NCBI GenBank assembly: GCA_902476265.1
Contig: CABSCP010000001.1
Location: 434,001-498,000 of the forward strand
Reading direction: 5' to 3'
DNA: 64,000 nucleotides
Origin: an uncultured Lachnospiraceae bacterium
GTDB taxonomy: Bacteria; Bacillota; Clostridia; Lachnospirales; Lachnospiraceae
Position numbers and translations under genes: made by a program. Each line of letters opens with the position of its first letter. Positions within the stretch are counted from its first letter, which is position 1. The notes under the pieces are model-generated. The model saw only the letters and a list, made by a program, of their open reading frames with translations. It was not told the origin of the DNA and ran no database searches. Of this stretch, positions 1 to 8,279 are shown in pieces.

Positions 1-1739
1 GTTCCGCTCAGGTGATGAATAATATTTCCATGGAGTCCAATATCAGATCCATCGAATATCAGATCGAAATGGCGAAGGATCAGTATAACTCTGCCGTCAA
101 CGGCGTGCAGGAGGCGGAGGATGCCAAGGATGACATGAAGAAGGCGAAGCAGGAAATCAATGATTCCATTGACAGCCTGCAAGGCAGTTATAACGAGATG
201 GAAGATGTCATTTCCGAGGCAAAAAATTACATTGTACCTGTGGGAGTGAATAAAGCGGAATTTAAAACAGTATATGACCATCCCTATGCACCGGATCATT
301 ACCAATGGGCGGATTCAGAGGAGAGCCGGTCGGACGAGGAAGAACCGGCCGATAAGGCAGAGAACGATATCCTCAGGGAAGAAAAACCGGACATACCGGA
401 AAGAACTCCGGACAGCGAAGAGGAAGGGCAGACTACGTCCCCGGAAGAAACGGAGAGCGGTACTGCCGAAAGCAATGAAACACAGAGCACCACGACTTCA
501 GAGGAAACGGTTTCCGAAGAGAGCAGCGAATCTCATTCGACGGAGGACAACGATACAAAACCCGAGGCAGAATCGGAGGACACCCATTCAGATTCCGAAT
601 CCGAACCGGAAAGCGGAGCAGAGAAGGATACCGAGGAAGCCCGCTCCGGTCAGACAGCGTATGAGGCGCCTTTCGCCTATTTTGGCGTGGAACTGGTGAA
701 AGAAGCAGCGCCTGTCTACCTGGCGGAAACGGAAGAAGGGACTGTTCCTGATATCGAAAGGACTTCGGAGGAAGATGCGTGGAAGGCTTATGAAGAGCAG
801 CAGAAGATCGACAGTCTGAAAAAGAAAACGGAAAAAATGGGATTTGATGCAACCGATATCATGACCGGAAAAGCGGATGCCGCCATGGTGGAATACGCTG
901 CCCAAATTGCCATGCTGGAGTATCAGTCTTCCCAGATTGACAGCAGCAAGGCATCTCTGGAAAGCAGTATCAAGTCCGGAGAAACCGCTCAGAACACCAC
1001 CAAAAAGACGATTGATTTTTATCAGGATAATTTAAAGGATGCACAGACCACCTACGGGATCCAGAACGGCCAGGCTTATCAGGATACCGCAGATGCGCTG
1101 TCGGCACAGCTGGCGGCAGCGGATGTGGGAGTGAGGAGCGCCGAGCTGCAGCTGGAATATTATTCCCCCACATCCCCGATTTCAGGAACCGTTGTGAGCA
1201 AGGGAATTGAGCTGTACGGGCTGGCGCAGCCGGGCTACGCGGCTTATGTGATCTCCAATCAGGATGCCATGAATGTGACATTCATGGTGAGCGGCCAGGT
1301 GAGAAACAGCCTGCAGGAAGGAATGAAGATCACACTGGAAAAGGACGGAGAAACTTTTGAAGGAACGATCACCCAGATCGGAGAAGCGGTGGATGCCCAG
1401 TCCGGCGGTATGTTTACGGTAAAAGCCGTGACGGAGGTGGGCGGCGATAAGCTTTTGAGCGGTGCGGCGGTAAAACTGACTGTGGATACCTTCCGCACGG
1501 ACAATGCAGTGCTGATCCCTTATGATGCGGTTCATTTTGAAAGCGAAAAGGCTTATGTTTTCCGGATTGCAGACGGGAAAGCGGTGCGCACCGAGGTGAC
1601 CGTGGGCCTGATGAACGACGATAAAGTGGAAATCACGGAAGGTCTTGCGGCAGACAGCAGGATCATCGCCACCTGGTCATCCCAGCTGGAGGACGGCGCG
1701 GCCGTGCGCATCATCGGGGAACAGGAGGCGGCGGAATGA
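1..1739 (+). CDS. RND efflux periplasmic-adaptor-like (HlyD/MFP) subunit, 5'-truncated
   Basis: The frame is open to the left edge, so the true start and signal anchor lie outside the window; the first in-frame start visible is GTG at 12. The protein opens with a coiled-coil stretch (window residues 1-72), continues with an extremely acidic Ser/Thr/Glu-rich insert (about residues 101-212), returns to a second coiled coil (about 260-380), then shows the lipoyl/beta-barrel part (SPISGTVVS, about residue 392) and a C-terminal MFP domain. The family links an inner-membrane RND pump to an outer-membrane channel in Gram-negatives; here there is presumably no outer membrane. The stop overlaps the permease start by four bases (ATGA), so the two genes are translationally coupled. 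The acidic insert sits where the coiled-coil hairpin tip should be, which is unusual. Confidence 0.88.
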   Translation, partial: SAQVMNNISMESNIRSIEYQIEMAKDQYNSAVNGVQEAEDAKDDMKKAKQEINDSIDSLQGSYNEMEDVISEAKNYIVPVGVNKAEFKTVYDHPYAPDHYQWADSEESRSDEEEPADKAENDILREEKPDIPERTPDSEEEGQTTSPEETESGTAESNETQSTTTSEETVSEESSESHSTEDNDTKPEAESEDTHSDSESEPESGAEKDTEEARSGQTAYEAPFAYFGVELVKEAAPVYLAETEEGTVPDIERTSEEDAWKAYEEQQKIDSLKKKTEKMGFDATDIMTGKADAAMVEYAAQIAMLEYQSSQIDSSKASLESSIKSGETAQNTTKKTIDFYQDNLKDAQTTYGIQNGQAYQDTADALSAQLAAADVGVRSAELQLEYYSPTSPISGTVVSKGIELYGLAQPGYAAYVISNQDAMNVTFMVSGQVRNSLQEGMKITLEKDGETFEGTITQIGEAVDAQSGGMFTVKAVTEVGGDKLLSGAAVKLTVDTFRTDNAVLIPYDAVHFESEKAYVFRIADGKAVRTEVTVGLMNDDKVEITEGLAADSRIIATWSSQLEDGAAVRIIGEQEAAE

Positions 1740-4700
1740 ATTTGACAAAGCTTGCACTAAAAAGGCCGGTTTCTGTCATTCTGATCATCCTGGCGCTGGC
1801 TGTGTTCGGCTTAAGCTCCATTCCGAGCTTTAAAATGCAGCTGATTCCCGACATGGATATGCCCATGCTGATCGTTATGACCACCTATCCGGGCGCGGAT
1901 CCGGAGAGTGTGGATGAACTGGTGACCAGTGTGGTGGAAGATGCGGGCGCCACCTTAAACGGCCTGGATTCCATCACCTCCCAGTCTTCCGAAAACGTGT
2001 CCATGGTACTTTTTTCCTACGAATACGGCGTGGATATCGACGAATGCTACGCGGATCTGCGGACGGCGCTGGATACGGCCAGCCTGCAGATGCCGGATGA
2101 TGCGTCAACTCCCGTGGTAATAGAGCTGAACATGAACCAGACGGCGGATATGACGCTGTCCGCCCAGACGGAAGAGAACATCGATCTGCGCAAAAAGATA
2201 GAGGATGAACTGGTGCCGGATCTGGAATCCATCGCGGATGTGGCCCAGGTGTCCGTATCGGGCGGCGCACAGGATTACATTCGTGTGCTGTTAAAGGAAG
2301 ATGCCTTAAAGCAATACGGACTCACCATGACCAATGTGGCGAATTTTCTGGCCGCCGTTGATTTTACCATGCCTGCAGGCAGTGTAAAACAGGGCTCCCA
2401 GGACGTGTCCGTGAGCACGGCCATGGAATATAACAATGTGGAAAAATTAAAGCAGGTGCCGCTCATCACCGCTACCGGAAGTGTGGTATATCTTTCCGAT
2501 GTGGCGGAAGTATCCCAGACGAAGGAAACACCCGACACCATCAGCAAGAGCGCCGGAAAAGAAAACATCAGCATCGGCATTCAGAAAAAGCAGAGCGCCA
2601 GTGTGGTGCAGGTTGCCAAAAAGGTGCAGCAGGCGATGGATGAGTTTACCGGGAAAAACCAGGGTGTGAATCTTGTGATGGAATATAATTCCGCGGATAC
2701 CATCACTGCGTCCTTATGGTCCGTAGCGGAAACCCTGATTGCGGGCGTCCTGATTTCCATGGCTGTGCTGTTTTTATTCTTCGGAGATTTTAAGGCCAGC
2801 CTGATCGTGGGCAGCTCCATGCCCATATCACTGCTCGCCACGGTTATCCTGATGCATGTGATGGGATATTCTTTAAATATCGTCACATTGGGATCTCTGG
2901 TCATCGCCATCGGCATGATCGTGGATAACTCCATTGTGGTCATAGAAAGCTGTTTCCGGGTGCAGGATGAAAACAGGAGTTTTAAAGAGGCGGCGCTGCA
3001 GGGGACGAAGATCGTTACCATGTCCATCATCGCTTCTACCATCACTACCGTGGTGGTTTATCTGCCCATGGGCCTTGTGGATGACCTGGTGGGACAGATC
3101 TTCGGGCAGCTTTGTTTTACCATCGTGTTTGCGATGACCGCGTCCCTGATTTCCGCAATGACGCTGGTTCCGCTGTTTTACTTCATTTTTAAGCCGAAGG
3201 AAAAGAAAGAATCCCCGGTCAACCATATATTGGGACGTATTACCTCGGTTTATCAGAAGGTTTTGAGAAAAATTTTACATAGAAAAGGATTCACCGTCAT
3301 CGTGACGCTTCTCCTGGTGGCTGTTTCTGTCCTGATGCTGACCAAACTCAATATGGAGCTGATGCCCGCCGCGGATGAAGGAATCGTGGAAGTGACGGCG
3401 TCCTTCCGGCCGGGCACCACCCTGGAGGCGAAGGAAGAAGCCATGAGCGCAGTGGAGGAACTGGCTACGGCAGAGGCGGATGTGGCCACCTACAGCCTGA
3501 CGGTCAACAATGATTCTTCCGCCAGCCTGTGGGCATACCTAAAGAGTGACAGGACCCTTTCCACCGCCCAGATTGTGGAAAAGTGGAATCAGGCCACCAA
3601 AGATTATACGAATATGGAACTGGCCATTTCTTCCGGCGGCAGCACCATGAGCGGCAGTATGATGAATACTTCCGTTACGGAGATCGATCTGCAGGGATAT
3701 GATATGGAAGCCCTGAAGGAAGCCGCGAAAGACGTGAAGGGAGAAATGGAAAAAGTGGACGGCGTCATCAAGGTGACTTCTTCCACAGCCGATACCAGCA
3801 CTGCCGCCAAAATAAAAGTGGATCCGCTGATGGCCATGCATTACGGAATGACCCCGGTGCAGGTGGCGCAGGAACTGAATCATATTTTAAGCGGTGTCAA
3901 AGCGCTGACCATCACCAATCAGGGGACGGAATACGATGTGAAGCTGGAATATCCGGATTACCTTTATGATGATATCAACAGCCTGATGGATGCGGTGATT
4001 TTAAACAGCAGAGGGATGCAGGTACCGCTGAGGGAAATTGCGGAAGTGGTATATACAGATGCGGCACAGACAATAGAAAAAGTAGACGGACGCTATCAGG
4101 TGAGCCTGACCGCAACTACCACTCAGGAGGCCCAGTACACCGCGAAAAATAAAATCCTTGAGGTGGTGCAGAATATGGTGCTGCCCATGGGTGTGGAGCA
4201 GACGGAGGATATGCTGACCTCCATCATGAATGAAGAATTCGGTGTTCTTTACCGCTCTATTTTGATTGCGGTATTCCTGGTATTTCTGGTGATGGCGATG
4301 CAGTTTGAATCCCCCCGGTTTTCCATGATGGTCATGATGTGTATTCCCTTCAGTCTGGTGGGCTCCATTTTCCTTTTGTTCATCACCCGGTCTACGCTGA
4401 GCATGGTTTCCCTGATGGGCTTTTTGATGCTGGCCGGTATCGTGGTAAATAACGGGATTCTGTTTGTGGATACGGCTAATATGCTGCGGCAGGAGATGTC
4501 TTTGGAGGATGCCCTGATCCAGTCGGGAAGCATCCGACTGCGCCCGATTTTGATGACAACGCTCACCACAATCCTTTCCATGCTGCCTCTGGCGCTGGGA
4601 TTCGGAAATAATGCACAGATGATGCAGGGCATGGCGCTGGTCATTGTGGGGGGCCTGATCGCTTCCACGCTGCTGACGCTTCTGCTGATGCCTACGGTAT

Positions 4701-4750
4701 ACCTGATCATAGATAAAAAGAAAAGAAGGCTTCCTGTAGTGGAAGAGTGA
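1736..4750 (+). CDS. RND (AcrB/MMPL-superfamily) efflux permease
   Basis: At 1004 residues this is the usual length of an HAE/AcrB-like permease. Transmembrane segment 1 follows the N-terminus (residues 12-30), a large extracytoplasmic loop follows, and the TM4 motif GMIVDNSIVV lies near residue 396; the second half repeats the plan with AGIVVNNGILFVD near residue 900. In AcrB the proton relay uses two adjacent Asp in TM4 and a Lys in TM10; here one Asp is Asn and the TM10 Lys position is Asn, a pattern that suggests the Gram-positive-type RND branch rather than classic AcrB. The gene starts inside the stop of the adaptor gene, with GGAGG just upstream, and ends in a hairpin terminator. Substrate cannot be inferred. 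Confidence 0.93.
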   Translation: MNLTKLALKRPVSVILIILALAVFGLSSIPSFKMQLIPDMDMPMLIVMTTYPGADPESVDELVTSVVEDAGATLNGLDSITSQSSENVSMVLFSYEYGVDIDECYADLRTALDTASLQMPDDASTPVVIELNMNQTADMTLSAQTEENIDLRKKIEDELVPDLESIADVAQVSVSGGAQDYIRVLLKEDALKQYGLTMTNVANFLAAVDFTMPAGSVKQGSQDVSVSTAMEYNNVEKLKQVPLITATGSVVYLSDVAEVSQTKETPDTISKSAGKENISIGIQKKQSASVVQVAKKVQQAMDEFTGKNQGVNLVMEYNSADTITASLWSVAETLIAGVLISMAVLFLFFGDFKASLIVGSSMPISLLATVILMHVMGYSLNIVTLGSLVIAIGMIVDNSIVVIESCFRVQDENRSFKEAALQGTKIVTMSIIASTITTVVVYLPMGLVDDLVGQIFGQLCFTIVFAMTASLISAMTLVPLFYFIFKPKEKKESPVNHILGRITSVYQKVLRKILHRKGFTVIVTLLLVAVSVLMLTKLNMELMPAADEGIVEVTASFRPGTTLEAKEEAMSAVEELATAEADVATYSLTVNNDSSASLWAYLKSDRTLSTAQIVEKWNQATKDYTNMELAISSGGSTMSGSMMNTSVTEIDLQGYDMEALKEAAKDVKGEMEKVDGVIKVTSSTADTSTAAKIKVDPLMAMHYGMTPVQVAQELNHILSGVKALTITNQGTEYDVKLEYPDYLYDDINSLMDAVILNSRGMQVPLREIAEVVYTDAAQTIEKVDGRYQVSLTATTTQEAQYTAKNKILEVVQNMVLPMGVEQTEDMLTSIMNEEFGVLYRSILIAVFLVFLVMAMQFESPRFSMMVMMCIPFSLVGSIFLLFITRSTLSMVSLMGFLMLAGIVVNNGILFVDTANMLRQEMSLEDALIQSGSIRLRPILMTTLTTILSMLPLALGFGNNAQMMQGMALVIVGGLIASTLLTLLLMPTVYLIIDKKKRRLPVVEE

Positions 4751-4753
4751 TCC

Positions 4754-4784
4754 AAAAAGGCGCTGATTTTACCTCAGCGCCTTT
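4754..4784. terminator. Terminator between convergent genes
   Basis: A perfect 11-bp stem (4756-4766 with 4774-4784) closes a 7-base loop. The five A bases at 4754-4758 give a U-run on the minus strand, so it primarily ends the AraC-type gene, but it also lies four bases after the RND permease stop and can act on both. Confidence 0.8.
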
Positions 4785-4797
4785 AAAAAATTATCAT

Positions 4798-5706
4798 TCA
4801 TGAGAAGGGAAAAAACGGAATTTCGGAAAGCTTTTTGATGGAAGAAGCGTATTCGGAAGGCGTCATGCCGGTGAGCTTTTTAAACTGTCTGGAAAAATAG
4901 TGAACGGAAGTATAGCCCAGGACATCCGCAATCTGAGTGAAGTTTAAACTCTGATTCCGGATCATCTGTTTTGCCGCATCTATTTTCATATGGGAAAAAT
5001 AATTGATAATCCCGCAGCCGTTTTTATCCCGGAAAAGCTTCTGGAGCTGGGAACGTCCGATCAGGTTGTCACGGCAGATCTGTTCGATGGTGATCTGCGT
5101 ATGGATGTGGTCCTCCAGATAATTGATAATGCGGGTATGGAGTTCATTGTCGGATTTCTGTTTCATGGCGCCGGATTCCCGGCCGTTGGGATACAGATTT
5201 CCGTATCGCCTCGCCAGCTGGAGAAGAAATTGCTCCAGATGGATTTTAATCATCTGTTCACATCCAAACGGCGGCTTTTCCACCCGCTCCATTCGTGTGA
5301 GATAGGGATCGTCGATGGGGGTGGAAAAGAGATTGCGCGCTTCCAGAATGATGTGGGCTAAAAGATTTCGTTCGGATTCGGTGATGTCCATAATCCTGTC
5401 CGCAAAAAAATTCATGAACGGGGATGTGCATTCAAAAGAGAGAACAACCAGGTTCGGCGCTACTTTTCCGTTGGAGCGGACCGCATGAAATTCGTTGGGT
5501 TTATGGAAAATCACATTGTCCTTCTTCAGGGAAACCTGCCGGTCGCCTGCTGTTACAATGACCTCGCCTTTATCCACGCATAAAAATTCCCAGAAATCAT
5601 GAGACTCACCCGGAAAGGCAAAATCGTTCATATATTCAAAATAATGGATGGTATAGATTCTTTCAATCTGCAATGGCTGCTGCAATGTCACGTATTCATA
5701 ATCCAT
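4798..5706 (-). CDS. AraC-family transcriptional regulator with cupin sensor domain
   Basis: This 302-residue protein has an N-terminal cupin-like ligand domain (about residues 10-140) and two C-terminal helix-turn-helix motifs in the last 100 residues, ending with the AraC signature region (IADVLGYTSVHYFSRQFKKLTGMTPSEY). I place the start at the ATG at 5706, because AGGTG lies eight bases upstream; an ATG four codons earlier (5718) has no such site. It is divergent from a sugar-kinase gene and is the obvious candidate for its regulator, probably sensing a sugar or sugar phosphate. A repeated 10-mer in the shared intergenic region could be its operator. Confidence 0.92.
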   Translation of the reverse strand: MDYEYVTLQQPLQIERIYTIHYFEYMNDFAFPGESHDFWEFLCVDKGEVIVTAGDRQVSLKKDNVIFHKPNEFHAVRSNGKVAPNLVVLSFECTSPFMNFFADRIMDITESERNLLAHIILEARNLFSTPIDDPYLTRMERVEKPPFGCEQMIKIHLEQFLLQLARRYGNLYPNGRESGAMKQKSDNELHTRIINYLEDHIHTQITIEQICRDNLIGRSQLQKLFRDKNGCGIINYFSHMKIDAAKQMIRNQSLNFTQIADVLGYTSVHYFSRQFKKLTGMTPSEYASSIKKLSEIPFFPFS

Positions 5707-5718
5707 AATACACCTCAT

Positions 5719-6066
5719 AGTCTTGTTTCCTCTCTACCATTCCTATATTAACAAAAAACAGCACAAAAAGCACTAGAAACAGAACGGAAAAATCTGAAAG
5801 TACAAATAAGAAATATAATTGTGCAAACACATTGTGTATTTTATACTTTTCTATGTGAGAAGTGATGATATATTACCGACAAATTGCAATAGTAATTTAT
5901 AAATTTATAAAAATATTTTGTGGTATTTGTGAAAGCTGAAATAGAATGTACAAATATGCATCGCAAATATGCAAAGATTTTTTGTGCAAAAATGCTATAA
6001 TGAAAATGTCGTCAATAGAAGATCGGATGGGGTATCCGATGATTTGTACAAATGCGGAGGCATGGA
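5719..6066. promoter_or_regulatory. Divergent intergenic control region with extended -10 promoter and repeated operator-like 10-mer
   Basis: This AT-rich region separates the AraC-type regulator and the kinase. A TG-C-TATAAT extended -10 element lies at 5993-6001 facing the kinase, without a convincing -35. The decamer CAAATATGCA occurs twice in direct orientation, at 5951-5960 and 5964-5973, directly upstream of that promoter, as expected for AraC-family half-sites. The kinase ribosome binding site is GGAGG at 6056-6060. I see no gene in this stretch. Confidence 0.6.
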
Positions 6067-7182
6067 ATGGAACAGTTGAATCTGGAAGAAATCAGAAATA
6101 ATGTGGCAGCCAGTTTTTGTCTGGATGGAGAAATCACGGAGGTTATCCCTTACGGGAGCGGTCATATCAACGATACGCTGCGCGTGACCTGTAAACTGGA
6201 AGATGGAAGCACGAAGCGTTACATTCTGCAGAGAATGAATGATGATATTTTTAAGAATCCCTTTGAACTGATGGAGAATGTGATGAACGTCACCTCTTTC
6301 CTGCGTAAGAAGATTATTGCGGCCGGCGGTGATCCCGACAGGGAAACGCTGAATGTGATCCCCACGAAGGACGGAGCCAATTATCTGGAGGACAGGAACG
6401 GGGACTATTGGAGAACTTATATTTTTATTGAAGATGCGACCTGCTTTGATACGGTGGAGAAACCCGAAGATTTTTATAACAGCGCGGTATCTTTTGGCAA
6501 TTTCCAGCGTCTGCTGGCGGATTATCCGGCGGCAACCCTGCATGAGACCATTAAGAATTTCCATAACACGGTGAGCCGTTTCGCAGATTTTAAGAAAGCG
6601 GTGGAAGAGGACGTCTGCGGACGGGCGAAGGATGTGCCGGAAGAGATCCGGTTCGTGCTGGACCGGGAAGCGGACTGTCATGTGATCTGTGACGCTCTGG
6701 CAAAAGGGGAGATCCCGCTGCGGGTTACCCACAATGATACGAAATTAAACAATATCATGATTGATAATCATACCGGGAAGGGTCTGTGCGTCATCGATCT
6801 GGATACCGTTATGCCGGGCAGCGCCCTGTATGACTACGGCGATTCCATCCGTTTCGGCGCCAGCACAGGCGCGGAAGATGAACAGAATCTGGATCTGATT
6901 TCCTGCGACCTGGGACTGTTTGAAATTTATACAAAAGGCTATGTGGAAGGCTGCGGCGGGAGCCTGACGGAAGAAGAAATCCGCCTGATGCCTATGGGAG
7001 CCAAGCTGATGACGCTGGAGTGCGGCATGCGCTTTTTGGCTGACCACCTGCAGGGAGACGTTTATTTTAAAACCCATCGGGAAAACCACAACCTGGACCG
7101 GGCGCGGACGCAGTTTAAACTGGTTGCCGATATGGAAAGCAAATGGGAACAGATGCAGGCCATCGTAGAGAAATATATTTAA
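6067..7182 (+). CDS. Phosphotransferase-family sugar kinase, N-acetylhexosamine 1-kinase (NahK)-like
   Basis: The 371-residue product has the aminoglycoside-phosphotransferase fold. The catalytic loop HNDTKLNN is at residues 222-229 (catalytic Asp224) and the metal-binding segment VIDLDTVMPG begins at residue 242; this combination resembles N-acetylhexosamine 1-kinases, which make GlcNAc-1-P or GalNAc-1-P at the cytoplasmic end of mucin and milk-glycan salvage. The ATG at 6067 is chosen because GGAGG ends six bases before it; an in-frame ATG at 6052 lies upstream of that site. The gene stands alone between its promoter and a strong hairpin, and is probably controlled by the divergent AraC-type protein. 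Choline-kinase-like or methylthioribose-kinase-like alternatives seem less likely. Confidence 0.82.
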   Translation: MEQLNLEEIRNNVAASFCLDGEITEVIPYGSGHINDTLRVTCKLEDGSTKRYILQRMNDDIFKNPFELMENVMNVTSFLRKKIIAAGGDPDRETLNVIPTKDGANYLEDRNGDYWRTYIFIEDATCFDTVEKPEDFYNSAVSFGNFQRLLADYPAATLHETIKNFHNTVSRFADFKKAVEEDVCGRAKDVPEEIRFVLDREADCHVICDALAKGEIPLRVTHNDTKLNNIMIDNHTGKGLCVIDLDTVMPGSALYDYGDSIRFGASTGAEDEQNLDLISCDLGLFEIYTKGYVEGCGGSLTEEEIRLMPMGAKLMTLECGMRFLADHLQGDVYFKTHRENHNLDRARTQFKLVADMESKWEQMQAIVEKYI

Positions 7183-7202
7183 GGTATAAATGGTTCCCCG
7201 CA

Positions 7203-7239
7203 GGCGTTTCCGGCGCTGTTTTCAACAGCCGGAAACGCC
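7203..7239 (+). terminator. Strong hairpin after the sugar kinase
   Basis: A perfect 12-bp GC-rich stem (7203-7214 with 7228-7239), flanked by further CCCC/GGGG pairing, lies 20 bases after the kinase stop. No U-run follows, so it may be a 3'-end stabilising structure rather than a classical intrinsic terminator. Confidence 0.55.
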
Positions 7240-7297
7240 CGTGGGGATTTCATAACCGATAGGATAAGGAAGCGTCTCATTTGGAGAACAGGCAAGG

Positions 7298-7325
7298 ACC
7301 GGCTGTGAAAGCAGCTGGTTTTTTT
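7298..7325 (+). terminator. Intrinsic terminator
   Basis: An 8-bp stem with one G-U pair (7298-7305 with 7312-7319) is followed by a run of seven T. It lies about 115 bases after the kinase stop and probably catches read-through from it before the next promoter. Confidence 0.7.
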
Positions 7326-7369
7326 GTGACAGGTTTATTCTGGGACAGGGGCTTAAATGTTGTGTTGGC

Positions 7370-7398
7370 TTGCCCCGATTGAGAGATAATGCTATACT
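7370..7398 (+). promoter_or_regulatory. Sigma-A promoter for the CPBP protease gene
   Basis: TTGCCC at 7370-7375 and TATACT at 7393-7398 are separated by 17 bases, and TG one base before the -10 box makes it an extended -10 promoter. It lies 25 bases before the CPBP gene. Confidence 0.65.
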
Positions 7399-7422
7399 TG
7401 AATTCAGTGAGGTTTATAAGAT

Positions 7423-8220
7423 ATGAAAAAGCTATTATCGGTATCCTTAAAAACAATCGTATTTTTTGTGGGATGGGCAATCTGCGTAGCGCTCTTACCA
7501 ATACCAAATACGGAAAGCGCAGTACTATGGAGATTCTGGGCAGAATGTATCCCTTTTTTAGCCATTGCTGTTTTGACTGCAGTTTTTTGGCTGATAGAGA
7601 GGAAGAAAGTACCATTACATCTGTTTGAAAAGCCTGTTAAGAGTATTGTGCTGGGAGGGATTACAGGAGGAATTTGGTTGGGCCTGGCGGTTGGAATACT
7701 GTTTCTCATGAGTGTTTTGAGGATACAGGGAAGAAATCAGGTTTCTTTTTTGTGGCTTTGGATTTTTTCTACTCTGATCAACACCATTATGCAGGAAATG
7801 CTGGTGCGTGGATATTTATATCAAATGATTAAAAAAAATTATAACGTTGTCGCTGCGGCAATTGTATCTACCGCATTATTCACTTTTGCACATGGAGGGG
7901 CTTTTGAAGCAGGATTGATTCCGGTTTTAAATGTGATATCCATGAGCCTTTTTATGACAGCGGTTTTGGAAGATACAGATTCCCTTCTCGCGCCCATCAT
8001 CATTCATTTTTTGTGGAATAGCATAGGCGCAATTATTCTCGGCGGAGTATCATTAGCAGAGGATTACCCTCATGTATACAATATGATAATGAGTGGAAAT
8101 CCGATTTTATCCGGCGGTGTCTGTAAAATCGAAGGCAGCATTATTGTGCTTGCATTGAATTTACTTATGATCGTTGGTTTTGTGTGGGCAAAAAAGAAAC
8201 AGTGCGCTTTTTTACTTTGA
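7423..8220 (+). CDS. CPBP-family (CAAX-like) intramembrane protease
   Basis: The 265-residue protein is strongly hydrophobic with about seven or eight predicted membrane segments. The three CPBP (Abi) motifs are present: QEMLVRG at residues 124-130, FTFAHGG with His157, and HFLWN with His195 and Asn199. In most members motif 1 is EExxxR; here the first Glu is Gln124 while Glu125 and Arg129 remain. The family includes Rce1-like prenyl-protein proteases and bacteriocin self-immunity proteins; no bacteriocin gene is visible nearby, so its substrate is unknown. It has its own promoter and a GAGG site; the maturase starts 59 bases downstream. Confidence 0.85.
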   Translation: MKKLLSVSLKTIVFFVGWAICVALLPIPNTESAVLWRFWAECIPFLAIAVLTAVFWLIERKKVPLHLFEKPVKSIVLGGITGGIWLGLAVGILFLMSVLRIQGRNQVSFLWLWIFSTLINTIMQEMLVRGYLYQMIKKNYNVVAAAIVSTALFTFAHGGAFEAGLIPVLNVISMSLFMTAVLEDTDSLLAPIIIHFLWNSIGAIILGGVSLAEDYPHVYNMIMSGNPILSGGVCKIEGSIIVLALNLLMIVGFVWAKKKQCAFLL

Positions 8221-8279
8221 AGCGGAAGAAGCTGTTTTTGTGGGGGTGAAATCCCACTGAAATACAAAAGGAGGATGAC

